Program-made: the position numbers and the translations under genes | NCBI GenBank assembly: GCA_034359265.1 | Contig: CP136896.1 | Span: 32,552,001 to 32,616,000, forward strand | Length of the DNA: 64,000 nucleotides | Direction: 5' to 3' | Source: Canna indica | Lineage: Eukaryota; Streptophyta; Magnoliopsida; Zingiberales; Cannaceae | Part shown: piece by piece, positions 41,086 through 52,583 of the stretch | How positions within the stretch are numbered: position 1 is the stretch's first letter | Layout: every line of letters starts with the position of its first letter | Notes under the pieces: model-generated | Databases searched by the model: none | The model's input: the letters and a program-made list of their open reading frames with translations, nothing else | What the model was told of the DNA's origin: nothing

Positions 41086-43645
41086 TGTCACACCCCAACT
41101 GAGGGTAGTGTGACCGACCAGGCCTTACATCCTGCCCTATAGCCTACTGTCTACACTGACTGACAATAAAACTGAACATATCGAGAAAGGAAACTACAAC
41201 ACAATATTTACTTAAAAGTTTTCGAAATTCACAAATATATGTTTTTCAACCCAAAGAAGAAAACCAACATTGTCGCAAATAGAACATCTCAAGTATCGAA
41301 GTTATTACAAACTTTTCAAAACACAATTGTCAATGTAGAAAAGGAAAATAACTACTAAAAGACAGTGCTACGAGATATGGCACCACCACCTGCCCTCCAG
41401 TTACACCATGACAACAAGCCTCGATCACTGATCATGCTCTGCAAAAACAAAGGAAACAAACCGTGAGTCCATTTGGGACTCAGTGAGCAGTTCTTCATAA
41501 CCTCCACATAATCCATAATTAGTCATGCATAACATATAAAGCAGCATATAATATAATTGGGGAGGTAAGCTACTTTTTAGTGTGACTATCGACCCCATGG
41601 GTCATTTTGTATAGACCATATAGGAGAGACCTGCCATAACGACCTAACTTTGCCACCTGGCATCCGGCCCTTAAGGCCTACTTATGGTATACGAATCCCG
41701 ACTACAACCGGCCCTACCATACAAGGTAGAATCACTCTAGCCGTTTGGCCACATCATATCAAGATGTAAATAAGAAATCCCGAGCCATTGACTAGGATGG
41801 TCTACTACTCTCCGAACATCGTCTGGGGTAGGGATAGCTAGTCCCACCCAACTGGGGTCTGACACCTAGCGGGCCCGCTGGTGCATCTCAAGACCCAATC
41901 ACTGACCGAGTCAAGCATTGGTCATTTTCAACCGCCCATGCTTCTCAAAAGACCATCGCAAGCACATCACACAATCAAAATATCCTAGGGTTGCCCGCAT
42001 CCAGCCCTCACTCGGCCTTTAGGGTCAACAATTCAATGTCACGCTTCCAAAAAATGTGTACACCTAATAATTCTAGGTTTCCAAAAATGAATACAAGAAG
42101 TCCTAGAAGTTGAGTCATTCCCTAGTTATGTTTCCATATCTAGTATGTACCTTGCAAAGTCCTACAAGTTATCTAGTGTCATACGTTATCTTGGGTGAAG
42201 AATTCCGTGAACCGGACTTGGAATTTCACCCATTAACATTTCTGGACAGCATATATATATAAAAGAAATGTAATTATAATTCACAACAACTACCATGCAT
42301 AACTACAAGATTCAACGATAAAAAATTTATATACTGCATATAGAATTTATTTCAATATGGAACATCGTATCTAGCATGGTAAAATATCAAATAATTCCCA
42401 CAAGGAATATACTATCTAGCATGGTAAAAAATCCCAATGACACTTACCAAATTTAATCATGAGCAACAAACATCATGAGGAAGCCGAATTAAAGAGGTAA
42501 ATTATCCATTGATTACACCAATAAGTAACATGCAATAAACATAGCAACAATTAAACATGATATCTGAAATTTAATGAAAGCTTTCCTTTGATGCATGTAC
42601 CATAACCATAACGTCCATGTGAGCATTAGCAAGAATATTTCCATATTCATGAGAATGTAGATTAACATTTGCTATCAATTACTAAGATTAACAGTAATCA
42701 TGTATTAAAATATGAACCTAACATTAAGCATGAAAGCAGAAATTAAGATGACATAACATGAGATCCGGCGTATCGATCCGAATAGCCCCAATTTCCCTCC
42801 CCTATCCACTGCTCGGCCGACTCAAGCAAGGTAATAACCAGCTCGACCGAGCCCTCTAGGGGTGGTAAACATGGTTGCGGCAACAACACGAGCATCAGTG
42901 CAAAAGTCTAAAACATATCGAAGACAAGACGATCCACGAGTCGCTAGACGAGCGAGGAAATTGGGGAAAATTTTGGCATGACCTTTCCCCTTTTTCCTCC
43001 ACTCGGCCAGCCCACAAAGAAACAAAATAAATCCGATTTAAACCATCAAATCATAGGTATACATATCTATTAAGGTTCTAACACGAGAAGACGCGTAGAT
43101 CGACAAGAAACTCGCGAAAAGAACCCGATTCAAAATTGCTGGGGTCGGCTACCCGCCTCCCCTCATAAAACTCTAACCACTCACCTTTGCTTGATGAAAA
43201 AGAAGGATCGGACGCTGGCGATCTCAAATCCTCTAGCGACAACACGATCTCCAGCCGACCAAGATCTCTCTTCCCCTCTCTCCTTTCTCCCTTGCTCGGG
43301 CTTTGTGTGGCTCCTAGATGAGCCGCACGACTCAATGATGAGGGATTTTATTCCCTCATCAACAATGGCTTAAATGCCCCACTTACACGACTTAACCTTG
43401 ACTCGACTCAGTCCGAGTCCGACTTGGGTTCCGACTCTAACCGCAACACGAGTCGATCTTAACTTAACTAAAGCATCAATGCATAAAAGGAAAGAGTCAT
43501 TCACCCAATTTAATTGCATACATCATTAGTCGAGTCATACCTTCTACTCGAGGAGATCCTGAGGCTCGACTCGACTAACCCCGGGTTCGACGCGCTGCAC
43601 CAAAATAGATTTTTATATTAGAAATTTTTTTTTCTGGGTCTTACA
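41086..43645 (-). repeat. 5' LTR of G
   Basis: The 2,560-bp minus-strand LTR starts TGTAAGACCC (43645) and ends GGGGTGTGACA (41086). The next bases, AAGTTGGTATCTGAGC, are a primer-binding site with one change. It has the AAAGG|GTGAGTGG-type donor (complement at 43184) and GTTTTTGCAG|AGCAT acceptor (complement at 41439). Confidence 0.92.
41439..43184 (-). other. putative LTR leader intron of G
   Basis: On the minus strand, donor AAAG|GTGAGTGG at 43184 and acceptor TTTTTGCAG|AGCATG at 41439 would define 1,746 bp. The pattern matches LTRs C, D and E. Splicing is inferred. Confidence 0.5.
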
Positions 43646-43650
43646 GTAAA

Positions 43651-43779
43651 CAAATCTCATGTGTTTGTGGATATGCCTTTATTTTGGTTCTTACTTTGTT
43701 ACAATAGGCTGTTGTTAAGCAATTGCAACTTCCTTGCAACTGTCCTTTACAGAAGTTCCTTAAGAGACCTATATTCTCA
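43651..43779 (+). repeat. 5' LTR of X2, right part
   Basis: Continues the X2 LTR after chromovirus G and ends TATTCTCA. A degraded primer-binding site TTGTTATCAGAGC follows at about 43781. Confidence 0.88.
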
Positions 43780-43854
43780 TTTGTTATCAGAGCGGTTATG
43801 CTAACCTTTACCTGCATAAGATCCTTGGTGTGTCTCTTATCTTTCAGGCTCCAG

Positions 43855-45470
43855 ATGGAAGAAATGACATTGGGAAATTCTGTCAATGTTCCTCCACTCC
43901 TTGTTGGAACAAACTATGCTTATTGGAAAGGCTTGAATGAGGACGTTCATCAACTCCATAGATTATTGTTGCTGGGATACTATAGAAGATGGCTATACTC
44001 CTCCAACTATTGATGGGATTGAGAAGAAGCCAAAGAACCAGTATACTGAATTAGAAGTTGTAACTGCAAACTATGACAAGAAGGCCCTTAATGCCATTTT
44101 CAGTGGTGATGCTCCCTCTCAATTCAAACTCATTTTTGCTTGTACTCTTGCAAAACAAGCATGGAAGATTTTGGAAACAAGTCAAAGGTTGAAATTCTCA
44201 ACACCAAATTTGAGAACCTGAAAATGAGAGAAGATGAAAGCATCCAAGACTCTCATGGGCACATCTAAGATTTGATGAACAATGCTTCCAACCTAGGAGA
44301 ACCATTCTTTGAAGAAAAGATTGTAAGAAAAGTTCTAAGATCCATTCCTACAAAATTTGACATAAAGGCTGTTGCTATAGGAGAAGTTCATGATCCCTAA
44401 TCCATCACCCTTGACACCTTGATGGGTAAAGTGGAAACTTATGAGTTGGAACCGTCAGAGAAATACTCTCATAAAGAGAAAAGAAGGAATTTTGCTTTCA
44501 ATGCTACTGAAGATGAGAACAAGTCTGAAGACTGTTCAAAAGAAGAGATAGATGCATCATATGCTCTTATGACAAAAAATTTCAGTAGATTTCTAAGAGC
44601 TAAGAACAAACAAAATCAGAATGTGCAGTTCAAACAGCAGTTTCAACCACCCAGTTCAACCGGATCCAGAACAAGTTCTTCTTTTGGTGAAAATAGAAGA
44701 AGTCAATCTTCTATTGATAAATTTGATCTCAAATAGAAGTCTAAAGGTGTTTAGTACTTTGAATGTGAAGGATATGGACATGTCGGGTTTGAATGTCCAA
44801 ATGTACAAAGAAAATTCAGGAAGTCTTTTACAAGGAAGATGATGAAGAAGATAAAGCAGAAGAATCTGAACAATGAAACTATAGAGCCTTTGCTACCTAC
44901 ATAGTCAACACAGTTCAAACAATTTGTAATCCAAACACTGATGATGATCATAACGAGATTCAATGTGCTGACAGTCGTGAAGAAGCATATCAAGAGATGT
45001 TTGATAAATGGGTTGAAGTGACAAAATTCAACAAAGCCCTCGAAAATCAAAACAAACTTTTGTTGAAGAAAAGAAGAAACTTGAGGAGGAAGTTGAGACC
45101 TTCAAAAATCAAATTGCTGAGGAATCTGATAGAGAATCCAAGTTGATTCCAATGGTAAAGAAAGAAGCCAGAATGATGAATTCCAATGGTACTCTAAATG
45201 AAATTGTGAGTGCAGGGCAATCTCCGTCTAATCATGCTGGACTTGGATACACTAGTTCGAGATAGTCGAAACTCCAGTCTCAACTGCCCAAGAAGAATTT
45301 TTATAAAGACCTTTCAAGTCATCAGCAGTCCACTACATGAAAGAGAAGCAGAGTGCCCACATGTTACTATTGCAAGTGTAGAGGACATATGATAGTAAAT
45401 TGTTCAAAGCTTGCCAACAAACTGAAGAGAAAGAGGCATGGAAATTCTCCAAAATAGAAGTTCAAACATG
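43855..45470 (+). pseudogene. gag of X2
   Basis: The ATG at 43855 opens MEEMTLGNSVNVPPLLVGTN and matches the starts of X1 and X3. The core (to about 44580) has TNYAYWK and SEDCSKEEIDASYALMTKNF. At 44754 a zinc knuckle reads YFECEGYGHVGFECPN, with its first Cys changed to Tyr. An acidic and coiled-coil segment (44870-45150) follows, with a second CCHC-like motif CYYCKCRGHMIVNC near 45366. Frame changes at 43930, 44220 and 44735 and stops inactivate it. Confidence 0.87.
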
Positions 45471-45770
45471 TGTGGGTAAGAAAAATTGAACTTAACTGCA
45501 AAGTTACTTTTATATCAAAGATTGTTTCTTCTCTTGGATCTTGGTATTTCGACAGTGGTTGTTCTCAGCATATGATAGGGAATTCAAGAAATTTGAAAAA
45601 TATTCAAGAACATGAAGGTGCTACTGTAACCTTTGGAGATGGAAGACATGTCTTGAGAGTTGGAACTCTCAATGTTCAAGGAATTCCCAGGTTGAAAGAT
45701 GTTCTACTGGTGGATGGTCTCAAGACCAATCTTGTGAGTAATTATGTGACAAAAATTTAGATGTCAAATT
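45471..45770 (+). pseudogene. protease of X2
   Basis: GSWYFDSGCSQHMIGNSRNL holds the Asp-Ser-Gly active site (about 45540-45600). TVTFGDGRHVLRVGTLNVQG and IPRLKDVLLVDGLKTNLV follow. The frame closes early at 45758 through a frameshift in the ISQLCD region. Confidence 0.88.
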
Positions 45771-45889
45771 CAACAAAAATAGTTGTAAGGTATTTGATAA
45801 AAATGGTGAATGTATTCTTGAAGTAGATATAAAGATAAGTGCTGTAAGATTGCATATTCATCAATCTGTCTTTTAGTTGTTTCCTCTGA

Positions 45890-46548
45890 TATAAACTTAT
45901 GACACAGAAAGTTAGGTCATATAAATTACTAGGACCTAAAGAAATTGGTTAATGCTGGAGCTATGAGAGGAATTCCTAAATTCACAGGAGAACCTGAATC
46001 GGTATGTGGTTCTTACCAAGAAGGAAAGCAGACAAGGCAGTCTCATAAGCAGTTACAACTGGTGACCACATCAAAACCTCTAGAACTCCTTCACTTGGAC
46101 TTGGTTGCTCCTATGCAAGTTGAAAGCATTGGAACGTAAAAAGTATGTTCTTGTTTGTGTATATGATTACTCACGTTTCACTTTGATGGAATTTCTATGG
46201 GAGAAGTCCAATGCCTTCAACAACTTCAAATCCTCATGTCTGAGACTCCAGAATGAACAAGAACTTCCTATTCTGAAAGTGATTAGAATAAGGAGTGATC
46301 TTGGAAGAAAGTTTGAGAACATTTCCTTCTCAAAATTCTGTGATGATAATAGTATTCTACAGAATGGTGTTGTTGAAAGGAAGAACCGCACTATCCAAGA
46401 AATGGCTCGGGTCATGCTAAATTCCAAGAAGAATTTTGAGAGATTTTGGGCTGAACCTATCAATACTGCATGCGATATTATAAATAGAGCATATCTCAGA
46501 CCAAAAACTACAAAAACTCCTTATGTACATGAAGGAAAATACAATTGA
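45890..46548 (+). pseudogene. integrase of X2
   Basis: Degenerate HHCC region: RKLGHINY, then VCGSYQEGKQTRQSH, with one Cys lost. In the core, LELLHLDLVAP gives the first Asp, RIRSDLGRKFEN the second and NGVVERKNRTIQEMARVM the Glu. The part just before NGVVERK (the HNFSAPRTPQ block of the family) is deleted. A stop at 46137 and a frame change follow. Confidence 0.87.
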
Positions 46549-47900
46549 AAGGTCTACAAAAACTCTCATGAATCACGCTATGAAGAATGTAATTGGTGTA
46601 CATGAAGGCGTCAAGACCATGAATCAGTCTACGAAGAGTAGTCAAGACATGATCAGATACTCTTGCTACACTTCTACTATTGAACCCAAAAACATCAAGG
46701 AAGCTCTAAAAGATGAATTCTGGATCATGGCTATGCAAGAAGAACTGCAACAGTTTGTTAGAAATGATTTTTGGGAATTGGTTCCAAGACCTGAAAGTGT
46801 CAATGTGATTGGAACCAAGTGGGTCTTCAAGAACAAGATTGATGAAGCAGGAAACTTCACAGAAAACAAGGCCAAACTTGTTGCTGAAGGTTACAATCAA
46901 GTTGAAGGTTTCGACTATGATGAAACCTTTGCACCTGTTGCTAGATTGGAGTTTATCAGGTTACTTCTTGCCTTATTGTGTTGTATGAAGTTTAAACTAT
47001 ATCAAATGGATGTTAAGACTGCTTTCTTGAATGGCATTCTAAATGAAGAAGTCTATGTTGAACAACCTAAAGGGTTTGAAGATCCTACTTATCATGACCG
47101 TGTGTATAGACTGAAGAAAGCCTTGTATAGTCTCAAGCAAGCACCTAGAGCTTGGTATGAAAGACTAACTCAGTTTTTACTGATGAAAGGTTACAGAAGA
47201 GGAAAAATTGACCAGACCTTATTCATCAAGAAAAAGGAGTCTCAACTTTCAGATTTATGTTGATGATATTATTTTTGGTTCAACTTCTAAAATGTTTGCT
47301 AAACAATTTGAGGATGATATGAAATCTGAATTTGAGATGAGCATGGTTGGGGAAATGAGCTATTTTATTAGTCTCCAAGTCAAGCAATCTAAAGAAGGAA
47401 TATTTATTTCACAAATTAAATATGCTAAGAATCTTGTTCACAAGTTTGGACTAGACAGTTCAAAGGCAGTTAGAACCCCCATATCAACTCATGAGAAACT
47501 AAGTAAAGATGATGAAGGGAAGAGTGTTGATCCTAGTCTCTACAGGAGCATGATTGGCAGTTTATTGTATTTGACAACTAGAATACTTGACTTATATTTT
47601 TGTGTTAGATTGTGTGCCATATATGAAGCAAATCCTAAGGAATCTCATCTACAAGTTGTTAAGAGAATTTTCAAATATGTGAAAGGTACTTTGGATTTTG
47701 GTCTTAGGTATTCTGATGATTGTAACCCTTGTCTAGTTGGATTTTCATATGCAGATTGCGCTGGTAACATTGATGACAGAAAGAGTACTTCAGGCGGTTG
47801 TTTTTTTGTTGGATCAAATCTTGTGACCTAGTTATGCAAGAAACAAAATTTTATTTCTCTTTCTTCAACAGAGAAATATTTGGCAAATCTCTCAAAGGTA
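46549..47900 (+). pseudogene. reverse transcriptase and RNase H of X2
   Basis: The RT reads almost complete: [65 protein letters not shown] and [16 protein letters not shown]. The catalytic YVDDIIFGS has its Asp-Asp codons at 47262-47267, reached through one frameshift near 47245. RNase H follows (GFSYADCAGNIDDRKSTSGG) with a stop at 47829 in place of the Trp of the usual LVTWLCKKQN. Confidence 0.92.
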
Positions 47901-47959
47901 TTATCTCTAAGAGAATTCTTGATTTAGATTAAATCTCTTTAAAATGCAAACCAGTCCTT

Positions 47960-48830
47960 TAGATTCTTGAAAAGAGAAATTTATCTAGTTCTTATAAAAA
48001 GGTTAGACCTTTTTGCAAGGAGCCTATACGAGAATTCTATTACAATATATCTGATAATATTTCAAATACTGGAAGCAATCATTATCATGAAGTGTTTCTT
48101 AGAGGCTGTTGGTATAGTTTTAGTCCAAATGTGATTAATCAGTTTGTTGGATTTTCTAAATTTTCTTCTACTGCTGTTAATACTTATGAGACTGATGACT
48201 TTTTGAAAATGATTAGTAAAGAGGTCTCAAATGGTAATGTTATTAATTGGACATACAGTCATGACATCTTGTTTCTCATTGCCAGAAATTACTGAATTCC
48301 TACTTCTCGCATTACATTTCTAAGTAAGGAAATGGTAATGTCGTTTATAAGATCACAAATGAAATTCCATTCAATCTTGGCAGCATTATTTTTGAGTAGA
48401 TAATCTCAGTTAGGAGCAAACTTCACTCTAAATCCAAAATGTTTTTAATTTTTCCATACTTAATATATGGAATTCTAGAGTAATAAGGATTTAAATACTC
48501 CACTGATGAAGTACTGGAACCCTTGGGTACATCTCTAAAGGTTCATCCCAAAATTCTAAAGAGGGTTAGCACTCCAAGAAGAAATTTGCTCAGTCCAAAT
48601 TCTAATATGAAGATTGCATCTAGGTCTTCTGCAGCTACCACATCTACTTCTGAGAGAGAGATCTTGGATGAGCTATTTTCTACCAGAGAAACTATTGCTA
48701 AACTTCAATAGCAGGTAATCACCATTGAAAAGAAAATTATAGAACACTTTACTGCAACTTCTGCTGGACTTGCCTCTCCTTCTTCTGGTAGTTTATTTGA
48801 TTCCTCTGACAGTTTAGACTAAACTTTTCA
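47960..48830 (+). pseudogene. additional 3' reading frame of X2 (SIRE aORF, 'putative plant transposon protein' type)
   Basis: After RNase H there is about 870 bp of further, broken coding sequence. It has KKVRPFCKEPIREFYYNISD and LRGCWYSFSPNVINQFVGFS (48090-48150), the pattern of the plant domain found behind pol in many SIRE and other retroelements. Its C-terminal tail (48640-48820) is a probable coiled coil, ILDELFSTRETIAKLQ, ending in a Ser-rich stretch. This place in SIRE elements is often called env-like, but I see no clear signal peptide or membrane segment. Stops occur at 48293 and later. Confidence 0.7.
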
Positions 48831-48839
48831 CTGTGTTGT

Positions 48840-49179
48840 TTACTTCTTTGGCTTATTATGCCAAAAGGGGGAGAACAAGCAGTTGCTCTAGTTGCTCTAT
48901 AGTTTTAACTGCTCTCGTCTGGTATGGTGATACTTTTACCATTCTGATTGTTGATACTTGAGACTATGTTTGTGAAACTATTGTAAATTTTTGATACTTT
49001 GGATGCTCTGCTAGGTGTAATTATTCTGTGACTATGGTTGATTGTGTTGCATGACTGATGAATACTTTCTATTAGCTATTGAAATTTGTTTTTTTAACAA
49101 TTATTATATCTCTGTTGAAAAACCCTCTACTATCACACAAATTACTATTGGTTTTACCAAATAAGCCAAATGGGGAGAA
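48840..49179 (+). other. 3' untranslated tail of X2 with two purine tracts
   Basis: GCCAAAAGGGGGAGAA at about 48859 and GCCAAATGGGGAGAA at 49165-49179 are similar tracts. The second directly precedes the 3' LTR and would be the primer used. The sequence between them is T-rich with no gene. Confidence 0.7.
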
Positions 49180-50044
49180 TATTAGTATTTATCTTTTGTA
49201 TGTTAGCTATATTTGGCAAAAGGAACTTTTGGTGATATCTCAGACTCAACAAGAAAGGAGCTCTACTTTTGTATGTGACAGTCTCAATTGTGAAGGGATA
49301 GTCCTGGACAGTTTCTGATGCGAACTTGGTGACCGCTGAGCTTTTGAATTAATGATGGTTTCTTTAAATGTTTCTGGACATTCAATCATCATTATTTTCA
49401 AAGTGTTTTTCTTCATTTATTTTCTAGGCATTTCTATTTACATAAATGATCAAATAGTTAAAACGCCTATTATGTTGACGGTTTCAATCTAAAGACTTAT
49501 CATTTATTTAGATCCTTCAGTGACATCTATAAATACTGGCGAAGAGATCTATTATCTACAACTCCATTGTGCAGAAATGTTGCTGCCAGATATATAGGAG
49601 TTGAGACTACTGAGTGTAGAATGGCAACAACCTTTTTATCTTCAGGAGAAGATTGGTTTCGGGCAGATAACTCGCTAAAACACAAGGCTGTGTGGAGGAT
49701 GGAACTCTATGGTTGGGATGTCATAGGGAGGCAAGTTTGTATTTACTTGTAATAGCAAATAAGTTTTTGTTATTTCCAATTCACTATAGTACTGGTAGTC
49801 GAATTTCGGGTGTAAAATCCAGAGGATTTATATTGTACTTATAGAGAGTGGATTGGGCATTTGTCCAGTGAGTGCCCCATAAATTAGGTGATTGGTTTGT
49901 CACTGAACTACATAAATAAATCTCCGGTTTTTGCGTATGCCTTTTATTTTGCTTCTTGCTTTGCTACAAGTGGCTGTTGTTAAGCAGTTGCAACTTCCTT
50001 GTAATTGTCCTTTACAGAAGTTCCCTAAGAGACCTATATTGTCA
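49180..50044 (+). repeat. 3' LTR of X2
   Basis: The 865-bp LTR starts TATTAGTATTTAT and ends TATTGTCA. Relative to the 5' LTR it has small deletions near 49310 and 49490 and scattered substitutions. TATAAATA at 49528 is the probable promoter. Copia H sequence resumes after the CACTC target copy. Confidence 0.9.
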
Positions 50045-50049
50045 CACTC

Positions 50050-51507
50050 AACATGAAGAGCACCCCCCTTCTACCTCACAAGTTGAAGAAGATGAACTAT
50101 GACCACTACCCCAAGCTCATCGCACTTCAAGATATCATCCAACGGAGCAAATCTTGGTGACATGTTAAGGGGTGTGGTAACAAGATCTACTCTTCGAAAT
50201 ACTCGTCAATTTGTTGCTTTTATTTCTCAAGTAGAAGCTAAGAACATAAATGAAGCCTCAAATGATGAATTTTGGACTTTTCACATACAAGAAGAATTGA
50301 ACCAATTTGTTAGAAATGATGTATGGGACCTAGTACCTAGACCTAATGATCAAGCGATAATTGGTACAAAATGGGTCTTTAGAAAAAAAACTAGATATTT
50401 CCATGCAAATCATTAGAAATAAAGCTAGATTAGTTGTCCAAGGGTTCAATCAAGAGGACCGAATAGATTATATTGAAACCTTTGCACGTATAGCAAGATT
50501 AGAAGCAATTACAATGCTTTTGGCACTTGCAAGTTTTAAAAGATTCAAACTTTTTCAAATGGATGTCAAAAGTGCATTTTTAAATGGTTTCATTATGGAG
50601 GAAGTTTATGTAGAACAACCTCCCGGCTTTGAAAGTTTTGATTTTCCGGATCATGTGTTTAAATTAAAAAAAAGGCTTTATATGGTTTGAAGCAAGCTCC
50701 TAGTGCTTGGTATGAGAGGTTATCAAAATGTTTGGTTGATAAAGGTTTTTGTATGGGTAAAGCGAATGTTTCATTATTTATAAAGCGTGATAAAAATAAG
50801 ATCTTACTTGTGCAAATCTATGTTGATGACATCATTTTTGGATCTACTAATGAAACTCTTTGCAAGTTGTTTGCTACATGTATGCAAAATAAGTTCGAGA
50901 TGAGTATGATGGGAGAGTTAACCTTCATCCTCTGACTCCAAATAAAGCAAACCAAGGAAGGGACCTTCAGCAAAGTATGCCAAGGAGTTCATCAAGAAGT
51001 TTGGGATGCAAGGTTGCAAGATTGCACCAACTCCAATGAGTACCTCAACAAAGCTTGACAAAGATGAAGATGGAGAAAAGGTTGATGAGAAATAGTATCG
51101 AGGTATGATAGGTAGTTTACTTTACTTAACTGCAAGTTGACCGAACATAACGTTTAGCATTTGTCAATGTGCACATTTTCAATATTGTCCAAAAAATTCT
51201 CATTTTAGTCTTGTGAAACATATTTTGAGATATTTGAAAGGCACTATTGATTTAGGTATGTGGTATCCAGCTTCTTCTCATTTTGACTTGTTTGGTTTTT
51301 CGGATGTGGATTTTGTGGGTTGTAGGGTTGATAGGAAAAGTACTAGTGGGTATTATCAATTCCTTGGTACGAATCTTGTCTCTTGGTTCTCCAAGAAGCA
51401 AAACTCGGTTGTACTCTCAACTATCGAAGCCGAATACATGGCGGCCGCTAGTTGTTGTGCTCAAATACTTTGGATGAAGCAAACACTATTAGACTATGAT
51501 TTGAGCT
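50050..51507 (+). pseudogene. reverse transcriptase and RNase H of copia H
   Basis: Continues H after X2. The RT has IQEELNQFVRNDVWDLVPRP, GTKWVFRKK (frameshift), FQMDVKSAFLNGFIMEEVYV, LKQAPSAWYERL and [15 protein letters not shown], with Asp-Asp at 50824-50829. RNase H has FSDVDFVGCRVDRKSTSG, SWFSKKQNSVVLSTIEAEYM and ASCCAQILWMKQTL, with its acidic residues kept. A frame change at 50690 and stops near 50935 and 51094 break it. X3 begins immediately after the last codons. Confidence 0.92.
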
Positions 51508-52508
51508 TGTAAGTGTTTAGCTTTTATACGTTGGCTATATTTGGCAAAAGTGTTCCAGGTTAAATCTCAATTTTTGCACAATCACAACTATGAGGAGCTG
51601 TGCCTATATGATGAGAGTTTCAACTATGTGAGGACAGTTTCAACCATTTCTACAGTTTGTGGTTTTCTAGATAAGTATACTGCAAATAAGATGACTATTA
51701 GACTTCAATATTGATGATGAGTCTCTTGATATCTTTGATATTATCAATCATCGTTAATTATATGTCTTTTGTCAACTTTGGTTTTATGAGTAGTTGAGAG
51801 TTTCCTACTCTTTATTTTTTGGGCGTTACTCTTTATCTTTTATGATCATATGTTTATGATGTTTTCAATGTTGGCTGTTCAAATCGATGGATATTTGATT
51901 TGAACTGAAGATTGATTAAAGATCAGTGATTAAAGTCAGCATTGATTTAGATCGTTCAGGTGTCAAATATAAGTACTTGTGAAGAGATCTATTTTTATCA
52001 ACTGCTATATGCGTACACTGCGTTGCCAATTATTCTGGGGAGTTGAGACTGCTGAGTGTAGATGGCAACAATCTATCTTTTTTATCTTCAAGTGTAGACG
52101 ATTTTGGGCGGTTAACTCGCTACAACACAAGGATTGTGTGGAGGACAGAACTCTGTGGCTGGGATGTCACAGAGAGGCAAGTTGATATGTACTTGTAATA
52201 GCAAATAGATTTTTGTTATTTTTAATTCACTGTAGAATTGGTAGTCGAATTTCGGGTGTGAAATCCTGAGGACTTATATTGTACTTATAGAGAGTGAATT
52301 GGGCATCTGTCAAGTGAGTTCCTAGTAGATTAGGTGACTGGTTTTGTCACTGAACTGCGTAAACAAACTTTTGTGTTTGCACGTGATTTTTGTTTTGATT
52401 CTTACTTTGCTACTAGTAGTAGTTGCAATAGTAGTTGCAACTTGTTATTCAACTATCCTTAACAGAAGTTGTCCATAACAGAAGTTAGCTGAGAGACCTA
52501 TATTGTCA
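51508..52508 (+). repeat. 5' LTR of X3
   Basis: The 1,001-bp LTR starts TGTAAGTGTTTAGC and ends TATTGTCA. TGGTATCAGAG at 52511 is the primer-binding site. It carries the uninterrupted target site of chromovirus G (GCGTAAAC, near 52357). Near its end an AGTAGTTGCAA-type repeat and a repeated AACAGAAGTT are local duplications not present in X2. Confidence 0.9.
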
Positions 52509-52583
52509 ATTGGTATCAGAGTGGTTGTGCTAACCTTTACCTACACAAGATCCTTGGTGTGTCTCTTCTTTTTCAGGCTCAAG

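Larger units (their letters stand above)
37014..43645 (-). mobile_element. chromovirus G (Tekay/Del type), minus strand, internally deleted
   Basis: The full 5' LTR is at 43645-41086, then primer-binding region, gag, protease, RT, start of RNase H and a 3' LTR reduced to 38360-37014. Target duplication: ATAAA (37009-37013) and GTAAA (43646-43650); the uninterrupted X3 LTR reads GCGTAAAC, so the left copy changed by C-to-T decay of a CG. Most of RNase H, all of integrase and the first half of the 3' LTR are gone. Confidence 0.93.
36205..50044 (+). mobile_element. SIRE-type copia element X2, with chromovirus G inside its 5' LTR
   Basis: The element has a 5' LTR (36205-37013 and 43651-43779), internal region 43780-49179 and 3' LTR (49180-50044). 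It is flanked by AACTC and CACTC, a 5-bp target duplication with one change, and inserted into copia H between integrase and RT. Internal order is gag, protease, integrase, RT, RNase H and an extra 3' reading frame. Same family as X1 and X3. Confidence 0.92.
32444..51507 (+). mobile_element. SIRE-type copia element H, split by X2
   Basis: Order: 5' LTR (32444-33073), primer-binding site, gag, protease, integrase (to about 36130), the X2 insertion (36205-50044), then RT and RNase H (50100-51507). Its 3' end and 3' LTR are not seen because X3 starts at 51508. The left flank is LTR F. Several single-base frameshifts and stops make it inactive, but domain order and key motifs are well kept. Confidence 0.92.

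Noticed and set aside
47960..48830. Reading the 3' frame of X2 as a viral-type envelope gene
   Set aside because: No signal peptide, membrane segment or cleavage site is visible. The pattern fits the plant transposon-protein domain better.
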